Shown here: positions 34,440 to 45,580 of the stretch, piece after piece
Layout: each line of letters starts with the position of its first letter
Numbering within the stretch: the first letter of the stretch is position 1
Source of the DNA: Paraburkholderia sp. BL10I2N1
GTDB taxonomy: Bacteria; Pseudomonadota; Gammaproteobacteria; Burkholderiales; Burkholderiaceae
Reading direction: 5' to 3'
Length of the DNA stretch: 64,000 nt
Assembly: GCF_004361815.1 (NCBI RefSeq)
Contig: NZ_SNWA01000002.1
Location: 682,001-746,000 of the forward strand
The notes under the pieces: model-generated
Seen by the model: only the letters and a program-made list of their open reading frames with translations
Databases searched by the model: none
What the model was told of the DNA's origin: nothing
Position numbers and translations under genes: made by a program

Positions 34440-35504
34440 ATGCCGACTCTTTTTGACCCGATCCAGATTGGCGATCTCACGTTGCCCAACCGCATTTTCA
34501 TGGCGCCGCTGACGCGTCAACGTGCAGGCAAGATCCGCGTGCCGAACGCGCTGATGGCGAAGTACTACGTCGAACGCGCATCGGCGGGCCTGATCCTGAG
34601 CGAAGCGACGTCCGTCACGCCGCAAGGCATCGGTTATGCCGACACGCCGGGCATCTGGTCGGAGGAACAGGTCGCGGGCTGGAAGCTTGTCACGGAAGCC
34701 GTGCACAAGGCCGGCGGCAAGATCTTCCTGCAACTGTGGCACGTCGGCCGCGTCTCGGACCCGGTTTTCCTGAACGGCGACCTGCCCGTTGCGCCGAGCG
34801 CGATCGCCCCGCAAGGTCACGTCAGCCTCGTGCGCCCGAAGCGTGAATTCGTGACTCCGCGCGCACTCGATCTGGCGGAAATCCCGGGCATCGTCGACGC
34901 GTACCGCAAAGGTGCGGAAAACGCGCAGGCGGCCGGCTTCGACGGCGTCGAAGTGCACGGCGCAAACGGCTATCTGCTCGACCAGTTCCTGCAGGACAGC
35001 ACGAACCATCGCACCGACGAGTACGGCGGCTCGATCGAAAACCGCGCACGTCTGCTGCTCGAAGTCACCGATGCGTGTATCGATGTGTGGGGCGCAAACC
35101 GCGTCGGCGTGCACCTCGCGCCGCGTGGCGATGCGCACACGATGGGCGACTCCGATCCGGCAGCGACCTTCGGCTATGTGGCGCGCGAACTCGGCAAGCG
35201 CAGGATCGCGTTCATCGCAGCGCGCGAATCGCTCGGCGACAACCGTCTCGGACCGCAACTGAAGGAAGCGTTCGGCGGCCCATACATCGCCAACGAAAAA
35301 TTCACGAAGGAAAGCGCGCAGCACGTGCTCGACGCGGGTGAAGCCGACGCCGTCGCATGGGGCAAGCTCTTCATCGCGAATCCGGATCTGCCGCGCCGCT
35401 TCGAACTCGATGCCTCGCTGAACGAGCCGATTGCCGACACGTTCTACGCCGAAGGCGAGACGGGCTACACGGACTATCCGTCGCTGGAAGCCGTGAACGG
35501 ATAA
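34440..35504 (+). CDS. Old Yellow Enzyme family NADH:flavin oxidoreductase (NemA-like)
   Basis: A 354-residue FMN-binding TIM barrel that reduces activated alkenes, N-ethylmaleimide, quinones or nitro compounds. Family motifs include NRIFMAPLTRQRA at the start and QLWHVGRVS. Also present are HGANGYLLDQFLQDSTNHRTDEYGG-type catalytic segments (His-x-x-Asn pair near residue 180 and the Tyr five residues on) and WGKLFIANPDLP at the FMN phosphate. It sits behind an ArsR-type gene with cysteines, the usual arrangement for electrophile-induced reductases. A strong terminator follows. Confidence 0.94.
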   Translation: MPTLFDPIQIGDLTLPNRIFMAPLTRQRAGKIRVPNALMAKYYVERASAGLILSEATSVTPQGIGYADTPGIWSEEQVAGWKLVTEAVHKAGGKIFLQLWHVGRVSDPVFLNGDLPVAPSAIAPQGHVSLVRPKREFVTPRALDLAEIPGIVDAYRKGAENAQAAGFDGVEVHGANGYLLDQFLQDSTNHRTDEYGGSIENRARLLLEVTDACIDVWGANRVGVHLAPRGDAHTMGDSDPAATFGYVARELGKRRIAFIAARESLGDNRLGPQLKEAFGGPYIANEKFTKESAQHVLDAGEADAVAWGKLFIANPDLPRRFELDASLNEPIADTFYAEGETGYTDYPSLEAVNG

Positions 35505-35526
35505 CACGCAGGGTCTGCGGTAACAG

Positions 35527-35575
35527 GCGCGGGGTGCGCGACCGGAATCTGACGGTCGCGCACCCCGCGCTTTTT
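35527..35575 (+). terminator. Strong intrinsic terminator after the Old Yellow Enzyme gene
   Basis: A perfect 17-bp GC-rich stem: 35527-35543 pairs with 35554-35570, with a 10-base loop. Five T follow at 35571-35575. It lies 23 bases after the oxidoreductase stop and is the clearest terminator in the window. Confidence 0.9.
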
Positions 35576-35662
35576 CGTGCGCCGCGCGTCAGATCAAAAA
35601 GCCATGTTCGCGGCGACCGCTCGGGACTACACTCCTGAAACCTGAATCCCGCGCGGCTCCCG

Positions 35663-36322
35663 ATGGACCTGATGCACCTTCTGCAGGTTGCCCTGCACTT
35701 CGACAGCCACCTCGGCGGCCTGATCGAGCAATACGGCACGGCCGTGTATGCGATGCTGTTCGCGATCGTGTTCGTCGAAATCGCCTTCCTGCCGCTCTTC
35801 TTTCTGCCTGGCGACCCGCTGATTTTCATCTGCGGCGCGTTCGCCGCAACCGGCTCGCTCAACGTATGGCTCGTGATACCGGTGCTGTTCGCGGCGACAG
35901 TGGGCGGCAGCATCATCAACTACTGGATCGGCCGGGCGATCGGCGAGAAGGTCTACACAGCAAACTACCGATGGCTCGATAAAAACGCGCTGCGCCGCGC
36001 GCATGCGTTCTACGAAGCGCGCGGCGGCCTGACCTTCCTGCTGTCGCCGTTCATCGCGGTGGTGCGCACGTTCGCGCCGTTCGTCGGCGGGGTCGCACGC
36101 ATGACGTTCGCGCGATTCGTGTCGTTCGTGGTGCTGGGCGCGGCGATCTGGATCGTCTCGCTCGTCATGGCTGGATATCTGTTCGGCAATGTGCCCTTCG
36201 TGCGCAATCATATGAGTTCGATCGTGCTGCTCGGCGTGGGACTCGGCGTTGGCTCGCTGCTCGTGAGCGGCTTGTGGCGTCTCGTCCATGGGCGGCGCCC
36301 ACGGGTCTCTTCCGATACCTGA
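35663..36322 (+). CDS. DedA family membrane protein
   Basis: A 219-residue inner-membrane protein of the DedA/SNARE-associated family, linked to undecaprenyl-phosphate or lipid flipping and membrane homeostasis. Characteristic segments are VEIAFLPLFFLPGDPLIF near residue 37, GSIINYWIGRAIGEKV near 78 and FLSPFIAVVRTFAPFVGGVARM (by parts) near 120, with the conserved Arg residues. It probably has four or five transmembrane helices. The start is the ATG at 35663, with 35672 as an alternative. Confidence 0.9.
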   Translation: MDLMHLLQVALHFDSHLGGLIEQYGTAVYAMLFAIVFVEIAFLPLFFLPGDPLIFICGAFAATGSLNVWLVIPVLFAATVGGSIINYWIGRAIGEKVYTANYRWLDKNALRRAHAFYEARGGLTFLLSPFIAVVRTFAPFVGGVARMTFARFVSFVVLGAAIWIVSLVMAGYLFGNVPFVRNHMSSIVLLGVGLGVGSLLVSGLWRLVHGRRPRVSSDT

Positions 36323-36415
36323 GCCCTTGCGGGGTGCGGCTGTATTCGCTGACGTGCGCTGTCGCCGGGCTCGCGGTGCTCGCGCATACGTTTGACGGCG
36401 TGTTGCCCGGCGCGT

Positions 36416-36929
36416 TCAAACCCAGCCGTCGATCTTCAGACCGCTTGCCTGCTCAGCCTCTTCGCGCGACACCTTGCGCACCGTCTGACCGAAGCTCCAC
36501 ACATGCCCTTCGGGGTCGCGCGCAGCATAGACGCGATCGCCATAAAACTGGTCGGCAAGTTCGCGCACGATCACGGCGCCTGTCGCACGGGTGCGTTCGC
36601 AATGCCCGTCGATGTCGGCATCGAGTTGAACGTGCACGCCCTGCGTGTTCTTGCCACCCACCGAAGCCGGACTCGCGGTGTGCTCGGCCCATTCACTGCC
36701 GAGCACCACCCACCGAATCCGGACTCGCGGTGTGCTCGGCCCATTCACTGCCGAGCATCAGATAGCTATCGCCGAAGCGCAATTCGGAATGGGCGACGCG
36801 GCCTTCGCTATCCGTTATGACCATCGTGCGCTCGAAACCGAATGCCTTCTCCAGCCAGTCGAGCGCGGCCAGCGGGTCCTTGTAGTACAGCGCGGCGGCG
36901 AGTGATCGACGGCGAACCGGGTCTTCCAT
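36416..36929 (-). pseudogene. VOC (glyoxalase-like) gene broken by a 52-bp tandem duplication
   Basis: The 5' part starts at the ATG at 36929, after a GGGAG site. It encodes a VOC half-domain (AALDWLEKAFGFERTMVITD, HSELRFGDSYLML), then runs into a stop near 36693. The 3' part is in another frame and gives the second half ([34 protein letters not shown]). The two frames share the residues LGSEWAEHTASP because 52 bases (36654-36705) are repeated at 36706-36757 with one mismatch. Fifty-two is not a multiple of three, so the frame is lost; removing one copy restores a protein of about 150 residues. Confidence 0.85.
36654..36757. repeat. 52-bp tandem duplication inside the VOC gene
   Basis: Two adjacent copies, 36654-36705 and 36706-36757, both beginning CCACCCACCGAA and ending TGCCGAGCA. 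They differ at one base (G at 36666, T at 36718). The near identity suggests a recent event, such as replication slippage or an assembly artefact. Confidence 0.9.
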
Positions 36930-37092
36930 GACTGTCTCCCTCTGTTGAGCCTGATCGCTCATCCTCGCTAAACATGGGCTCGCTCGCAAGAGCGAACACA
37001 GCCCGGCGACCATCAGGAGAAATCCAAACCTTTCTTTTTCCTTTCTGTTCAGTTCAAATAGGCGACTTCAACTTATCGTTACGGAGTTATGT

Positions 37093-37185
37093 ATGTCGCA
37101 CTTCATGCAAGGCGCAGTGACCCTGGGAGGCTGCATCGGTGTTTTCACGGTGGTGGTAAGCGTCATCGAAATGCTCGCAAACTGA
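37093..37185 (+). CDS. Putative 30-aa hydrophobic membrane peptide
   Basis: A very short frame starting at the ATG at 37093, with CGGAG six bases upstream, ending with TGA. The peptide MSHFMQGAVTLGGCIGVFTV continues with a further hydrophobic stretch and ends EMLAN. It has the makeup of a single transmembrane helix. No homologue is recalled; it stands alone between the VOC pseudogene and the ankyrin gene, which are both more than 160 bases away. Coding status is unproven. Confidence 0.4.
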   Translation: MSHFMQGAVTLGGCIGVFTVVVSVIEMLAN

Positions 37186-37348
37186 CCGCTTTGGATTCGG
37201 GCCGGTGGCGCACGGCGGCCGGCGCACCGTCGACGGGGCATGTGTGCTGCTGTGGGACGCCAGGCGGACGCCGGCGACTCAAACTGTGTATCCTGAGCCC
37301 TGTTCACGGTGCCGCTCGCCCGGCCCGTTCCCCTGACGGAGCCCTCCA

Positions 37349-37891
37349 GTGACCGATCGTCCCCAGTCTCCCCTGCCGCCGCAGTCGTCCGCTGACATCG
37401 ACCCCGAACTTGTCGAGGTTGCGCGTGAAGTATTCGAACTTGCACGGCGTGGCGACGCGGCCACGCTCGCCGCGTTCATCGACAAAGGCGTGCCGCCGAA
37501 CCTGCGTAACGAAAAGGGTGACAGCCTGCTGATGCTGGCGAGCTACCACGGCCACACCGATGCCGTGCGCACGCTGCTCGAACGCGGAGCGGACCCGGAC
37601 CTGCGCAACGACAATGGCCAGACGCCCATCGCCGGCGCGGCCTTCAAGGGCTTCAAAGCCGTGATCGAGACCCTGCTTGAGCACGGCGCGGACGTCGAAG
37701 GCGCATCGCCGGATGGCCGCACAGCCCTGATGATCGCCGCGATGTTCAACCGCACGGAAATCGTCGACCTGCTGATCGCCCGCGGGGCAAACCCACAGGC
37801 GCGCGACACTGCGGGATTGACGCCGCTCGACGCCGCCAACCAGATGGGCGCGCCCGATACCCCGGCACAACTGGCGAAACCGCGCTCCTGA
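37349..37891 (+). CDS. Ankyrin-repeat protein
   Basis: A 180-residue protein with about four ankyrin repeats. They are visible as DAATLAAFIDKGVPPNLRNEKGDSLLMLA, and then HTDAVRTLLERGADPDLRN, GFKAVIETLLEHGADVEGA and RTEIVDLLIARGANPQARD (each within repeats of 33). It starts with a GTG at 37349, with GGAG seven bases upstream. There is no signal peptide, so it is likely a cytosolic protein-binding scaffold. Its partner is unknown. It converges with benD. Confidence 0.9.
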   Translation: MTDRPQSPLPPQSSADIDPELVEVAREVFELARRGDAATLAAFIDKGVPPNLRNEKGDSLLMLASYHGHTDAVRTLLERGADPDLRNDNGQTPIAGAAFKGFKAVIETLLEHGADVEGASPDGRTALMIAAMFNRTEIVDLLIARGANPQARDTAGLTPLDAANQMGAPDTPAQLAKPRS

Positions 37892-37936
37892 AGCGCCGGA
37901 ACCGGCAGCCGTTCCCGACCGGCTAGCGTCCTCTCG

Positions 37937-38722
37937 CTAGCCTTGATCACCGCCCCCGACCGGAAGCACCGTGCCGGTGATATAGGATGCCTCGTCCGAA
38001 GCCAGGAACAGGATCGCACTGACCTGCTCGTCGATCGTCCCATAGCGATGCATCAGACTCGACGCGATCGTCTGGTCGACGATGCCCTGATACCACCTGG
38101 CTTCCTGTTCGCTCTGCTGTTCGGCATTGCGTGGCACTTTTCTCGGCGGCGCTTCAGTGCCACCGGTCGCGACGGCATTCACCCGAATGCCATCCTGAGC
38201 ATGTTCGAACGCGAGACTCGCAGTCATCGCATTGACGCCGCCCTTGGAAGCGGCATACGGCACGCGATAGAGGCTGCGTGTCGCGATCGACGACACGTTG
38301 ACGATCGCGCCGCGTTTTCGCTCGATCATTGCGGGCAACACCGCGCGGCAGCACCAGAGCGTTGGAAACAGCGAGCGCCGAACCTCTGCTTCGATCTGCG
38401 CTTCCTCGTAGTGCTCATAGGGCTTCGCCCAGATGGTGCCACCGACATTGTTCACGAGAACATCGATGCGCTCATAGGTCTCGAGCGCCGCCCGCATCAG
38501 CAGGCTTGCGCCTGCATACGTCTCGAGGTCCGCGATGACCGGAAGGCAGCGCCCGCCGCGCACCGAAATTTCACTCGCGACCTCGCGCACCAGTTCCGAC
38601 CGGTCGCAGAGCACGACCGTCGCCCCTTCCTCGGCCGCACCGAGCGCCACACCGCGCCCGATGCCCTGCGCCGCGCCCGTGACGACAACAACCTTATCCT
38701 TGAAGCGAGAGAACGTTTTCAT
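37937..38722 (-). CDS. benD: Benzoate cis-diol dehydrogenase
   Basis: A 261-residue SDR enzyme oxidising 1,6-dihydroxycyclohexa-2,4-diene-1-carboxylate to catechol with loss of CO2, using NAD+. The cofactor motif TGAAQGIGRG, NNVGG, and the YAASKGG Tyr/Lys pair near 155 are all present. TGGTEAPPRK and QTIASSLMHRYGTIDEQV towards the end are typical of BenD/XylL. It is the last gene of the catA-benABCD set; benC ends four bases before its start. Confidence 0.95.
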   Translation of the reverse strand: MKTFSRFKDKVVVVTGAAQGIGRGVALGAAEEGATVVLCDRSELVREVASEISVRGGRCLPVIADLETYAGASLLMRAALETYERIDVLVNNVGGTIWAKPYEHYEEAQIEAEVRRSLFPTLWCCRAVLPAMIERKRGAIVNVSSIATRSLYRVPYAASKGGVNAMTASLAFEHAQDGIRVNAVATGGTEAPPRKVPRNAEQQSEQEARWYQGIVDQTIASSLMHRYGTIDEQVSAILFLASDEASYITGTVLPVGGGDQG

Positions 38723-38726
38723 GCTG

Positions 38727-40283
<1,557 letters not shown>

Positions 40284-40287
<4 letters not shown>

Positions 40288-41651
40288 GCCGGGCTCCCTT
40301 CGACAGCCAACGCCTTCTTCATCGTTTCCACCCAGTAGCGGTGCTGAATCGTATAGAGGCCTTCGTCTTCGGTCTTCACGCCGCTCATCACAGGGGAAAG
40401 ACCGATCTTGCGTGCCGCTTCGTCCGGACCAGCGATCCAGTGCGTCGACCCGCGGCACATGTCGTTCCATTCGAGCGCACGGGCTGCGTAGCCTTGCTGG
40501 CATGCACGGAATTCCTCGAGATCGTCAGGCGTTGCCATGCCGCTCACATTGAAGAAGTCTTCGTACTGGCGGATGCGTTGCGCACGGGCTTCGTCCGACT
40601 CACCCTTCGGCGCGATGCAGTAGATCGTCACTTCGGTCTTGTTGACGGACAGCGGGCGCAGCACGCGAATCTGCGAGCCGAACTGGTCCATCAGGTAAAC
40701 GTTCGGGTAAAGGCACAGGTTGCGCGAGTTCTGGATCATCCAGTCCGCTGTCTCGCCGCCGCAGCGCGCGGCAAATTCGTCGCGTCGGCTGAAGTTGGGA
40801 CGGTCTTCCGGGTTCGCCCAGCGCGACCACAGCAGCATGTGGCCGTGCTCGAACGCGTAGAAGCCGCCACCCTGGCGCCCCCAGTTGCCCGCGTCCATCG
40901 CGCGGATGTTGTCTTCACGCACACTTTCCTGCTTGCGATGGTTGGTGGTGGCCGCGTAGTTCCAGTGAACCGCCGACACGTGATAACCATCCGCGCCGTT
41001 TTCCGCAGTGAGTTTCCAGTTGCCTTCGTACGTATAGGTCGACGAACCGCGCAGCACCTCGAGACCATCGGCAGACTGGTCGACGATCATGTCGATGATG
41101 CGGGCGGCCTCACCGAGGTATTCGCTGAGCGGCTGCACGTCCGCATTCAGGCTGCCGAACAGGAAGCCGCGATAGCTTTCGAAGCGCGCAACCTTCCTGA
41201 GATCGTGCGACGCTTCCTTGTTGAAGCACTCCGGGTAACCGGCGCCTTCCGGATCCTTCACCTTCAACAGCTTGCCGCTGTTGTTGAAGGTCCAGCCGTG
41301 AAACGGGCACGTGTAGGTTGCCTTGTTGCCGCGCTTGTGGCGGCACAGCATCGCGCCGCGGTGCGTGCATGAGTTGATGAGCGCATTGAGCTCGCCCTGC
41401 CGGTTGCGCGCGATCACCACCGGCTGACGGCCCATGTAGGTGGTGTAGTAGTCGTTGTTGTTCGGGATCTGGCTTTCGTGAGCGAGATAGATCCAGTTGC
41501 CCTCGAAAATGTGCTGCATTTCGAGTTCGAACAACGCCTCGTCAGTGAATGCGCTGCGATGAAGACGATAGTCGCCGCGCGCCTCGTCTTCCACCAGGTA
41601 GTCGTCGATGTGCTTGAGCTTCGGACTATGGTCAGGGTAAATCGGAATCAT
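40284..41651 (-). CDS. benA: Benzoate 1,2-dioxygenase large (alpha) subunit
   Basis: A 455-residue ring-hydroxylating oxygenase subunit that inserts O2 into benzoate. The Rieske cluster ligands lie in CTHRGAMLC and CPFHGWTF near residues 96-117. The mononuclear iron site lies in [13 protein letters not shown] near 218, with a distal Asp. The start is the ATG at 41651, matching the known MIPIYPD-like N-terminus; the longer frame upstream is spurious. It follows catA by about 100 bases and overlaps benB. Confidence 0.97.
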
Positions 41652-41754
41652 CACGTGTCTCCGGAATCTTGGGATGGCCGGGCATCGTTGCGCCCGGCCC
41701 GCCCGGGCAACTTGCCAGCGCAACTCGCCTGGGTAGTTCGCCTGCGTACTGCCC

Positions 41755-42675
41755 TCAGGCCACGGCGCGCTTGCGCTCGACCTCAACGGCTGGCGCCGTT
41801 GGATGTTCGGCATTCAGGCGGAAGTCGAAATCGATCGAAACGAATGGCTTGTCGACGCCCTGTGCCTTGATCCGTTCGGGCGATGAAGTGCGGGAGACTT
41901 CCGGCACGAGCCCTTCCCGGCTGGCGAAAGCAAAGTCGTCCCACAGGTATTCGTCGCCATCGATATTGATCTGCGTCGTGAGCTTGCGATGGCCGGGCGC
42001 GGAAACGAAGAAATGAATGTGCGCGGGCCGGCGGCCGTGACGGCCAAGCTTGTCGAGCAGGCGCTGCGTCGTGCCTTCGGGCGGGCAACCATAGCCGACC
42101 GGCACGATACTGCGAAACTGGTAGCGGCCGTTGCGATCCGCGACGATCGTTCGACGCAGATTGAAATCGGACTGGGTCTTGTCGAAGAACGAGTAATTGC
42201 CGAGCAGGTTGGCATGCCAGACTTCAACTTGAGCGCCAGGCAGCGGCTTGCCGTTCGAGTCGTGCACGGTGCCTTGCATGAACAGCACATCGCCCTCGTC
42301 GGTTTCGGTGCCGTCGTCAAGTCGCGCAAAGCCCTCGCTCTTCGGCGCACCGGCCACATACAGCGGCCCTTCGATGGTGCGCGGCGTGCCACCCGTCAGG
42401 CCGATAGTCGCTTCGGCCTCGTCCATCCGGATGTCGAGGAAGCGTTCGAGCCCGAGCCCCGCGGCCAGCAGTCCCAGTTCCTGCGAAGCACCCGCCTCGG
42501 AGAAATACTCGATGCCCTTCCACACTTCGGTCGGGCTCAGATCGAGATCCTCGATGGCCTTGAAGAGGTCGGCGGTCAGACGGACCGCGACCTGTTGAAT
42601 ACGCTGGTCGACCTGCCCCTGGGCGGTGTCGACGATGAACCCTTTCACGAGGGCCTCGATTTCTGGGTGAGTCAT
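41755..42675 (-). CDS. catA: Catechol 1,2-dioxygenase
   Basis: A 306-residue intradiol dioxygenase cleaving catechol to cis,cis-muconate with a non-haem Fe(III). The helical N-terminal dimer domain precedes the catalytic domain. The iron ligands are in the GPLYVAGAP Tyr, the VGYGCPPEG Tyr and the [11 protein letters not shown]is pair. I start at the ATG at 42675. It is first in the catA-benABCD series and divergent from catR, an order that puts ring cleavage ahead of ring hydroxylation in one transcript. Confidence 0.96.
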   Translation of the reverse strand: MTHPEIEALVKGFIVDTAQGQVDQRIQQVAVRLTADLFKAIEDLDLSPTEVWKGIEYFSEAGASQELGLLAAGLGLERFLDIRMDEAEATIGLTGGTPRTIEGPLYVAGAPKSEGFARLDDGTETDEGDVLFMQGTVHDSNGKPLPGAQVEVWHANLLGNYSFFDKTQSDFNLRRTIVADRNGRYQFRSIVPVGYGCPPEGTTQRLLDKLGRHGRRPAHIHFFVSAPGHRKLTTQINIDGDEYLWDDFAFASREGLVPEVSRTSSPERIKAQGVDKPFVSIDFDFRLNAEHPTAPAVEVERKRAVA

Positions 42676-42841
42676 TGTCTGCTCCTGATCTCTGATTCTG
42701 GTATGCACGGGAATCACGACCCATGCCGCTTCCGTGAGGACAGGCGGCGCCATCGAATGCCCGAAGAGACAATGCTCAAAAGGTATAATTCGCTGTGGCG
42801 TCAACCGTAGTGGCAGAATAGTTGTCGGCTGTTCTGGTCGT

Positions 42842-42862
42842 CCAACACTGTTTTAGTATTGG
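42842..42862. promoter_or_regulatory. Imperfect inverted repeat in the catR-catA gap, possible CatR site
   Basis: CCAACACTGTTTTAGTATTGG is an imperfect inverted repeat of 21 bases (CCAA...TTGG ends) lying 24 bases before catR. LysR-type regulators bind such T-N11-A-containing repeats next to their own start. The assignment rests on position and form only. Confidence 0.35.
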
Positions 42863-42885
42863 GTTGATATCTCAAAGGTATGGTC

Positions 42886-43803
42886 ATGGAACTGCGCCAT
42901 CTGCGTTACTTCGTCGCCGTCGCCGAGGAATGCAATTTCACCCGCGCCGCGAAGCGCCTGCATATCGCGCAGCCGCCCCTCAGCCGGCAGATTCAGCAAC
43001 TCGAGGAAGCCCTCGGGGTCCAGCTGTTCGAGCGCAATGCGCGGCCGCTGAAGCTGACCGATACCGGGCGCTTCTTCTACCTGCACGCGGTTCAACTGCT
43101 CGCCCAGACGGCCGAGCTCGAATCGATGACGAAGCGGGTCGGGAAAATCGAGCGAAGCCTGTCGTTGGGCTTTGTCGGCTCGACGCTCTACGGGATGCTG
43201 CCGAAGATCATTCGGCGCTTTCGCAGCGAGAACAGTGCGGTTGAACTGAGCCTGCACGAGATGTCCACGATGGACCAGATCAAGGCGCTGAAGGAGGGCC
43301 GCATCGATGTCGGGTTTGGCCGGATCCGTCATGAGGATCCGAGCATCCGGCGCGTGGTGTTGCGCGAGGAACGGATGATCGTGGCGCTGCCGGTCGGTCA
43401 TGCACTTTCGCTGGCAAAGCCCGTGCTGTCGCTGCATGACCTGATCGGCGAGACGCTGATCATCTTTCCCAAGGCCCCCCGCCCGAGCTATGCCGACCAG
43501 GTGCTGGCGGCCTTCCATGACCGCGCGCTGAAGCCCTACCGGATCTATGAAACACGCGAACTCCAGATCGCACTTGGGCTCGTCGCCGCCGGCGAAGGTA
43601 TTTCGATCGTGCCCAGCAGCGTGCACGGCCTGAAGCGCGACGACGTGAGCTACAGGGAACTCGACGATCCCAACCTCGTTTCGCCCATCATCATGAGCAT
43701 GCGCATGCTCGACGAGTCGGAGGACGTCAAGGCCATGCTCGAACTGATCTATGCGCTCTACGACGAAGAACAAATGACTTATCTCCCGCCGCGCGAGGGC
43801 TAA
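42886..43803 (+). CDS. catR: LysR family regulator of catechol catabolism
   Basis: A 305-residue LysR regulator with an N-terminal HTH (MELRHLRYFVAVAEECNFTR, AQPPLSRQIQQLEEALGVQLFER) and an inducer domain of the CatM/BenM/CatR type, which senses cis,cis-muconate. The position, divergent from catA and just ahead of catB and catC, supports CatR. The start at 42886 matches family members; an ATG at 42880 adds two residues. No separate AraC-type benR is present in the window. Confidence 0.88.
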   Translation: MELRHLRYFVAVAEECNFTRAAKRLHIAQPPLSRQIQQLEEALGVQLFERNARPLKLTDTGRFFYLHAVQLLAQTAELESMTKRVGKIERSLSLGFVGSTLYGMLPKIIRRFRSENSAVELSLHEMSTMDQIKALKEGRIDVGFGRIRHEDPSIRRVVLREERMIVALPVGHALSLAKPVLSLHDLIGETLIIFPKAPRPSYADQVLAAFHDRALKPYRIYETRELQIALGLVAAGEGISIVPSSVHGLKRDDVSYRELDDPNLVSPIIMSMRMLDESEDVKAMLELIYALYDEEQMTYLPPREG

Positions 43804-43918
43804 GGCCGCCCCGCTCGACAATACCTGTCAGGTATCAAGCTAGACGTGATCGGTCTTGGACAGGCCGAAATCATGGGGTGCATACTCAAGTCGACCTCAC
43901 AAACTCTATCGGCAAGGT

Positions 43919-45073
43919 ATGAACCCAACTGTCCACTCCGTTGAAGCCATCCTGGTGGATCTGCCCACCATCCGCGCCCATCAGTTGGCGATGGCGACCA
44001 TGCAGCAGCAAACGCTGGTGATCGTGAGGCTGCGCTGCAGCGACGGCGTCGAAGGGATCGGCGAAGCGACGACCATCGGCGGCCTCTCCTACGGCGATGA
44101 AAGTCCGGAAGGGATCAAGCTGACCATCGACACCTATCTCGCACCGGCACTTGCAGGGCTCGACGCGACCAACGTCCACGCGGCGATGGCACGTCTGAAC
44201 AAGATCGCTCGCGGAAACCGCTTCGCCAAATGCGCGCTTGAAACGGCGCTCCTCGACGCACAGGCGAAACGCCTTGGCGTGCCCCTTTCGACCCTGCTCG
44301 GCGGCGCAGTACGGCCAACCTTGCCGGTGCTGTGGACGCTTGCCAGCGGGGACACGCAACGTGACATCGACGAAGCCGAGACGCTTCTCGCCGGGTGCCG
44401 GCACAACACGTTCAAGCTGAAGATCGGCCGTCGCAGCGTGCGCGATGACGTGGCGCACGTGTCGGCGATCAAGCGGGCACTGGGGGAGCGTGCACGCGTG
44501 ACCGTCGACGTGAACCAGGCCTGGAATGAGGCCGATGCCGCGACGGGCATTGCGATGCTCGAAGCCGCCGGCATCGATCTGATCGAGCAGCCGACGCCGC
44601 GCGAACAGCGCGGCGCGCTCGCACGACTCGCCGCCCGTTTTGTGGTGCCGATCATGGCCGACGAAGCGTTGACGGGCCCGGAAGACGCGGTCGAACTGGT
44701 GCGTGGCGCCTGCGCCGACGTGTTTGCGCTGAAGATCGCCAAATCGGGCGGCATTCACGGGATGCTGCGCACGGCAGCGGTTGGCGACGCAGCGGGTATC
44801 GCACTGTACGGCGGCACGATGCTCGAGGGCACCATCGGCACGCTCGCCGCCGCTCATGGCTTTTGCACGTTGCCGCAACTCGCATGGGGGACTGAGCTGT
44901 TCGGTCCGTTGCTCGTGAAAGACGACATCGTGACCGAGCGTCCCGTGTACCGTGATTTCGACCTGCATCTTCCGGCGGGACCGGGCCTGGGTCTTGTCAT
45001 CGACGAGGACAAGCTGGCGTTCTATCGCCGTGATTCTGTTCGCGTGACATCACGTCCCGCCGCGGCGGCCTGA
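43919..45073 (+). CDS. catB: Muconate cycloisomerase
   Basis: A 384-residue enolase-superfamily enzyme that closes cis,cis-muconate to muconolactone. The KxK-type motif appears as FKLKIG near residue 165. The metal ligands are in VDVNQAWNE near 195, the IEQPTPREQ Glu near 221 and MADEALTGPEDA near 246, and the second base Lys is in LKIAKSGG near 270. It starts at the ATG at 43919. It is preceded by catR and followed by catC on the same strand. Confidence 0.95.
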   Translation: MNPTVHSVEAILVDLPTIRAHQLAMATMQQQTLVIVRLRCSDGVEGIGEATTIGGLSYGDESPEGIKLTIDTYLAPALAGLDATNVHAAMARLNKIARGNRFAKCALETALLDAQAKRLGVPLSTLLGGAVRPTLPVLWTLASGDTQRDIDEAETLLAGCRHNTFKLKIGRRSVRDDVAHVSAIKRALGERARVTVDVNQAWNEADAATGIAMLEAAGIDLIEQPTPREQRGALARLAARFVVPIMADEALTGPEDAVELVRGACADVFALKIAKSGGIHGMLRTAAVGDAAGIALYGGTMLEGTIGTLAAAHGFCTLPQLAWGTELFGPLLVKDDIVTERPVYRDFDLHLPAGPGLGLVIDEDKLAFYRRDSVRVTSRPAAAA

Positions 45074-45152
45074 AATCCGCTTTCGATCGCGTGCGCTGCG
45101 AGCGGAGCGGTCGCGCCTCGCACGACACTGCCAATATCTTCAAGGAAACATC

Positions 45153-45431
45153 ATGCTTTACCTCGTCAGAATGGACGTTCATTTGCCTCTGGACATGCCC
45201 TCAGCACAGGCGGACGAAATCAAGGCGCGCGAAAAGGCCTATTCGCAAGACCTGCAGCGAAATGGCAAGTGGCAACAGCTGCATCGCGTGGTGGGCGAAT
45301 ATGCCAACTACAGCATCTTCGATGTCGAAACGCACGACGAACTGCATACGCTGCTGTCCGGCCTGCCGCTCTTTCCCTACATGACGATGCAGGTCACGCC
45401 GCTCGCACGGCACCCGTCAGCCATTCGCTGA
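45153..45431 (+). CDS. catC: Muconolactone delta-isomerase
   Basis: A 92-residue enzyme that shifts the double bond of muconolactone to give 3-oxoadipate enol-lactone. It opens MLYLVRMDVHLPLDMP, contains EKAYSQDLQRNGKW, and ends in the LSGLPLFPYMTMQVTPLARHPS box; these are diagnostic of CatC. The gene for the next enzyme (PcaD) is not in the window. Confidence 0.96.
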   Translation: MLYLVRMDVHLPLDMPSAQADEIKAREKAYSQDLQRNGKWQQLHRVVGEYANYSIFDVETHDELHTLLSGLPLFPYMTMQVTPLARHPSAIR

Positions 45432-45490
45432 TCGAGCGGCGGCTTGCGGCTGTCTCCTGTCGTATTGCCCGGCGGCCAGGGACATGGAAA

Positions 45491-45580
45491 GGTGAGAAGT
45501 TCCAGGATGGTGAGGAATTCCAGGAGACGCAGCCATCCAGGTGAGCGTTTCCAGGAGGTGAGCCAATTCAGGAGATGAGA
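45491..45580. repeat. Degenerate 18-bp repeat array after catC
   Basis: The unit GGTGAG-N3-TTCCAGGA recurs at about 45500, 45518, 45535, 45549 and 45567 (positions of the TTCCAGGA core). The spacing is mostly 17 or 18 bases and similarity decays along the array. It encodes nothing recognisable and lies 60 bases after catC. Confidence 0.55.
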
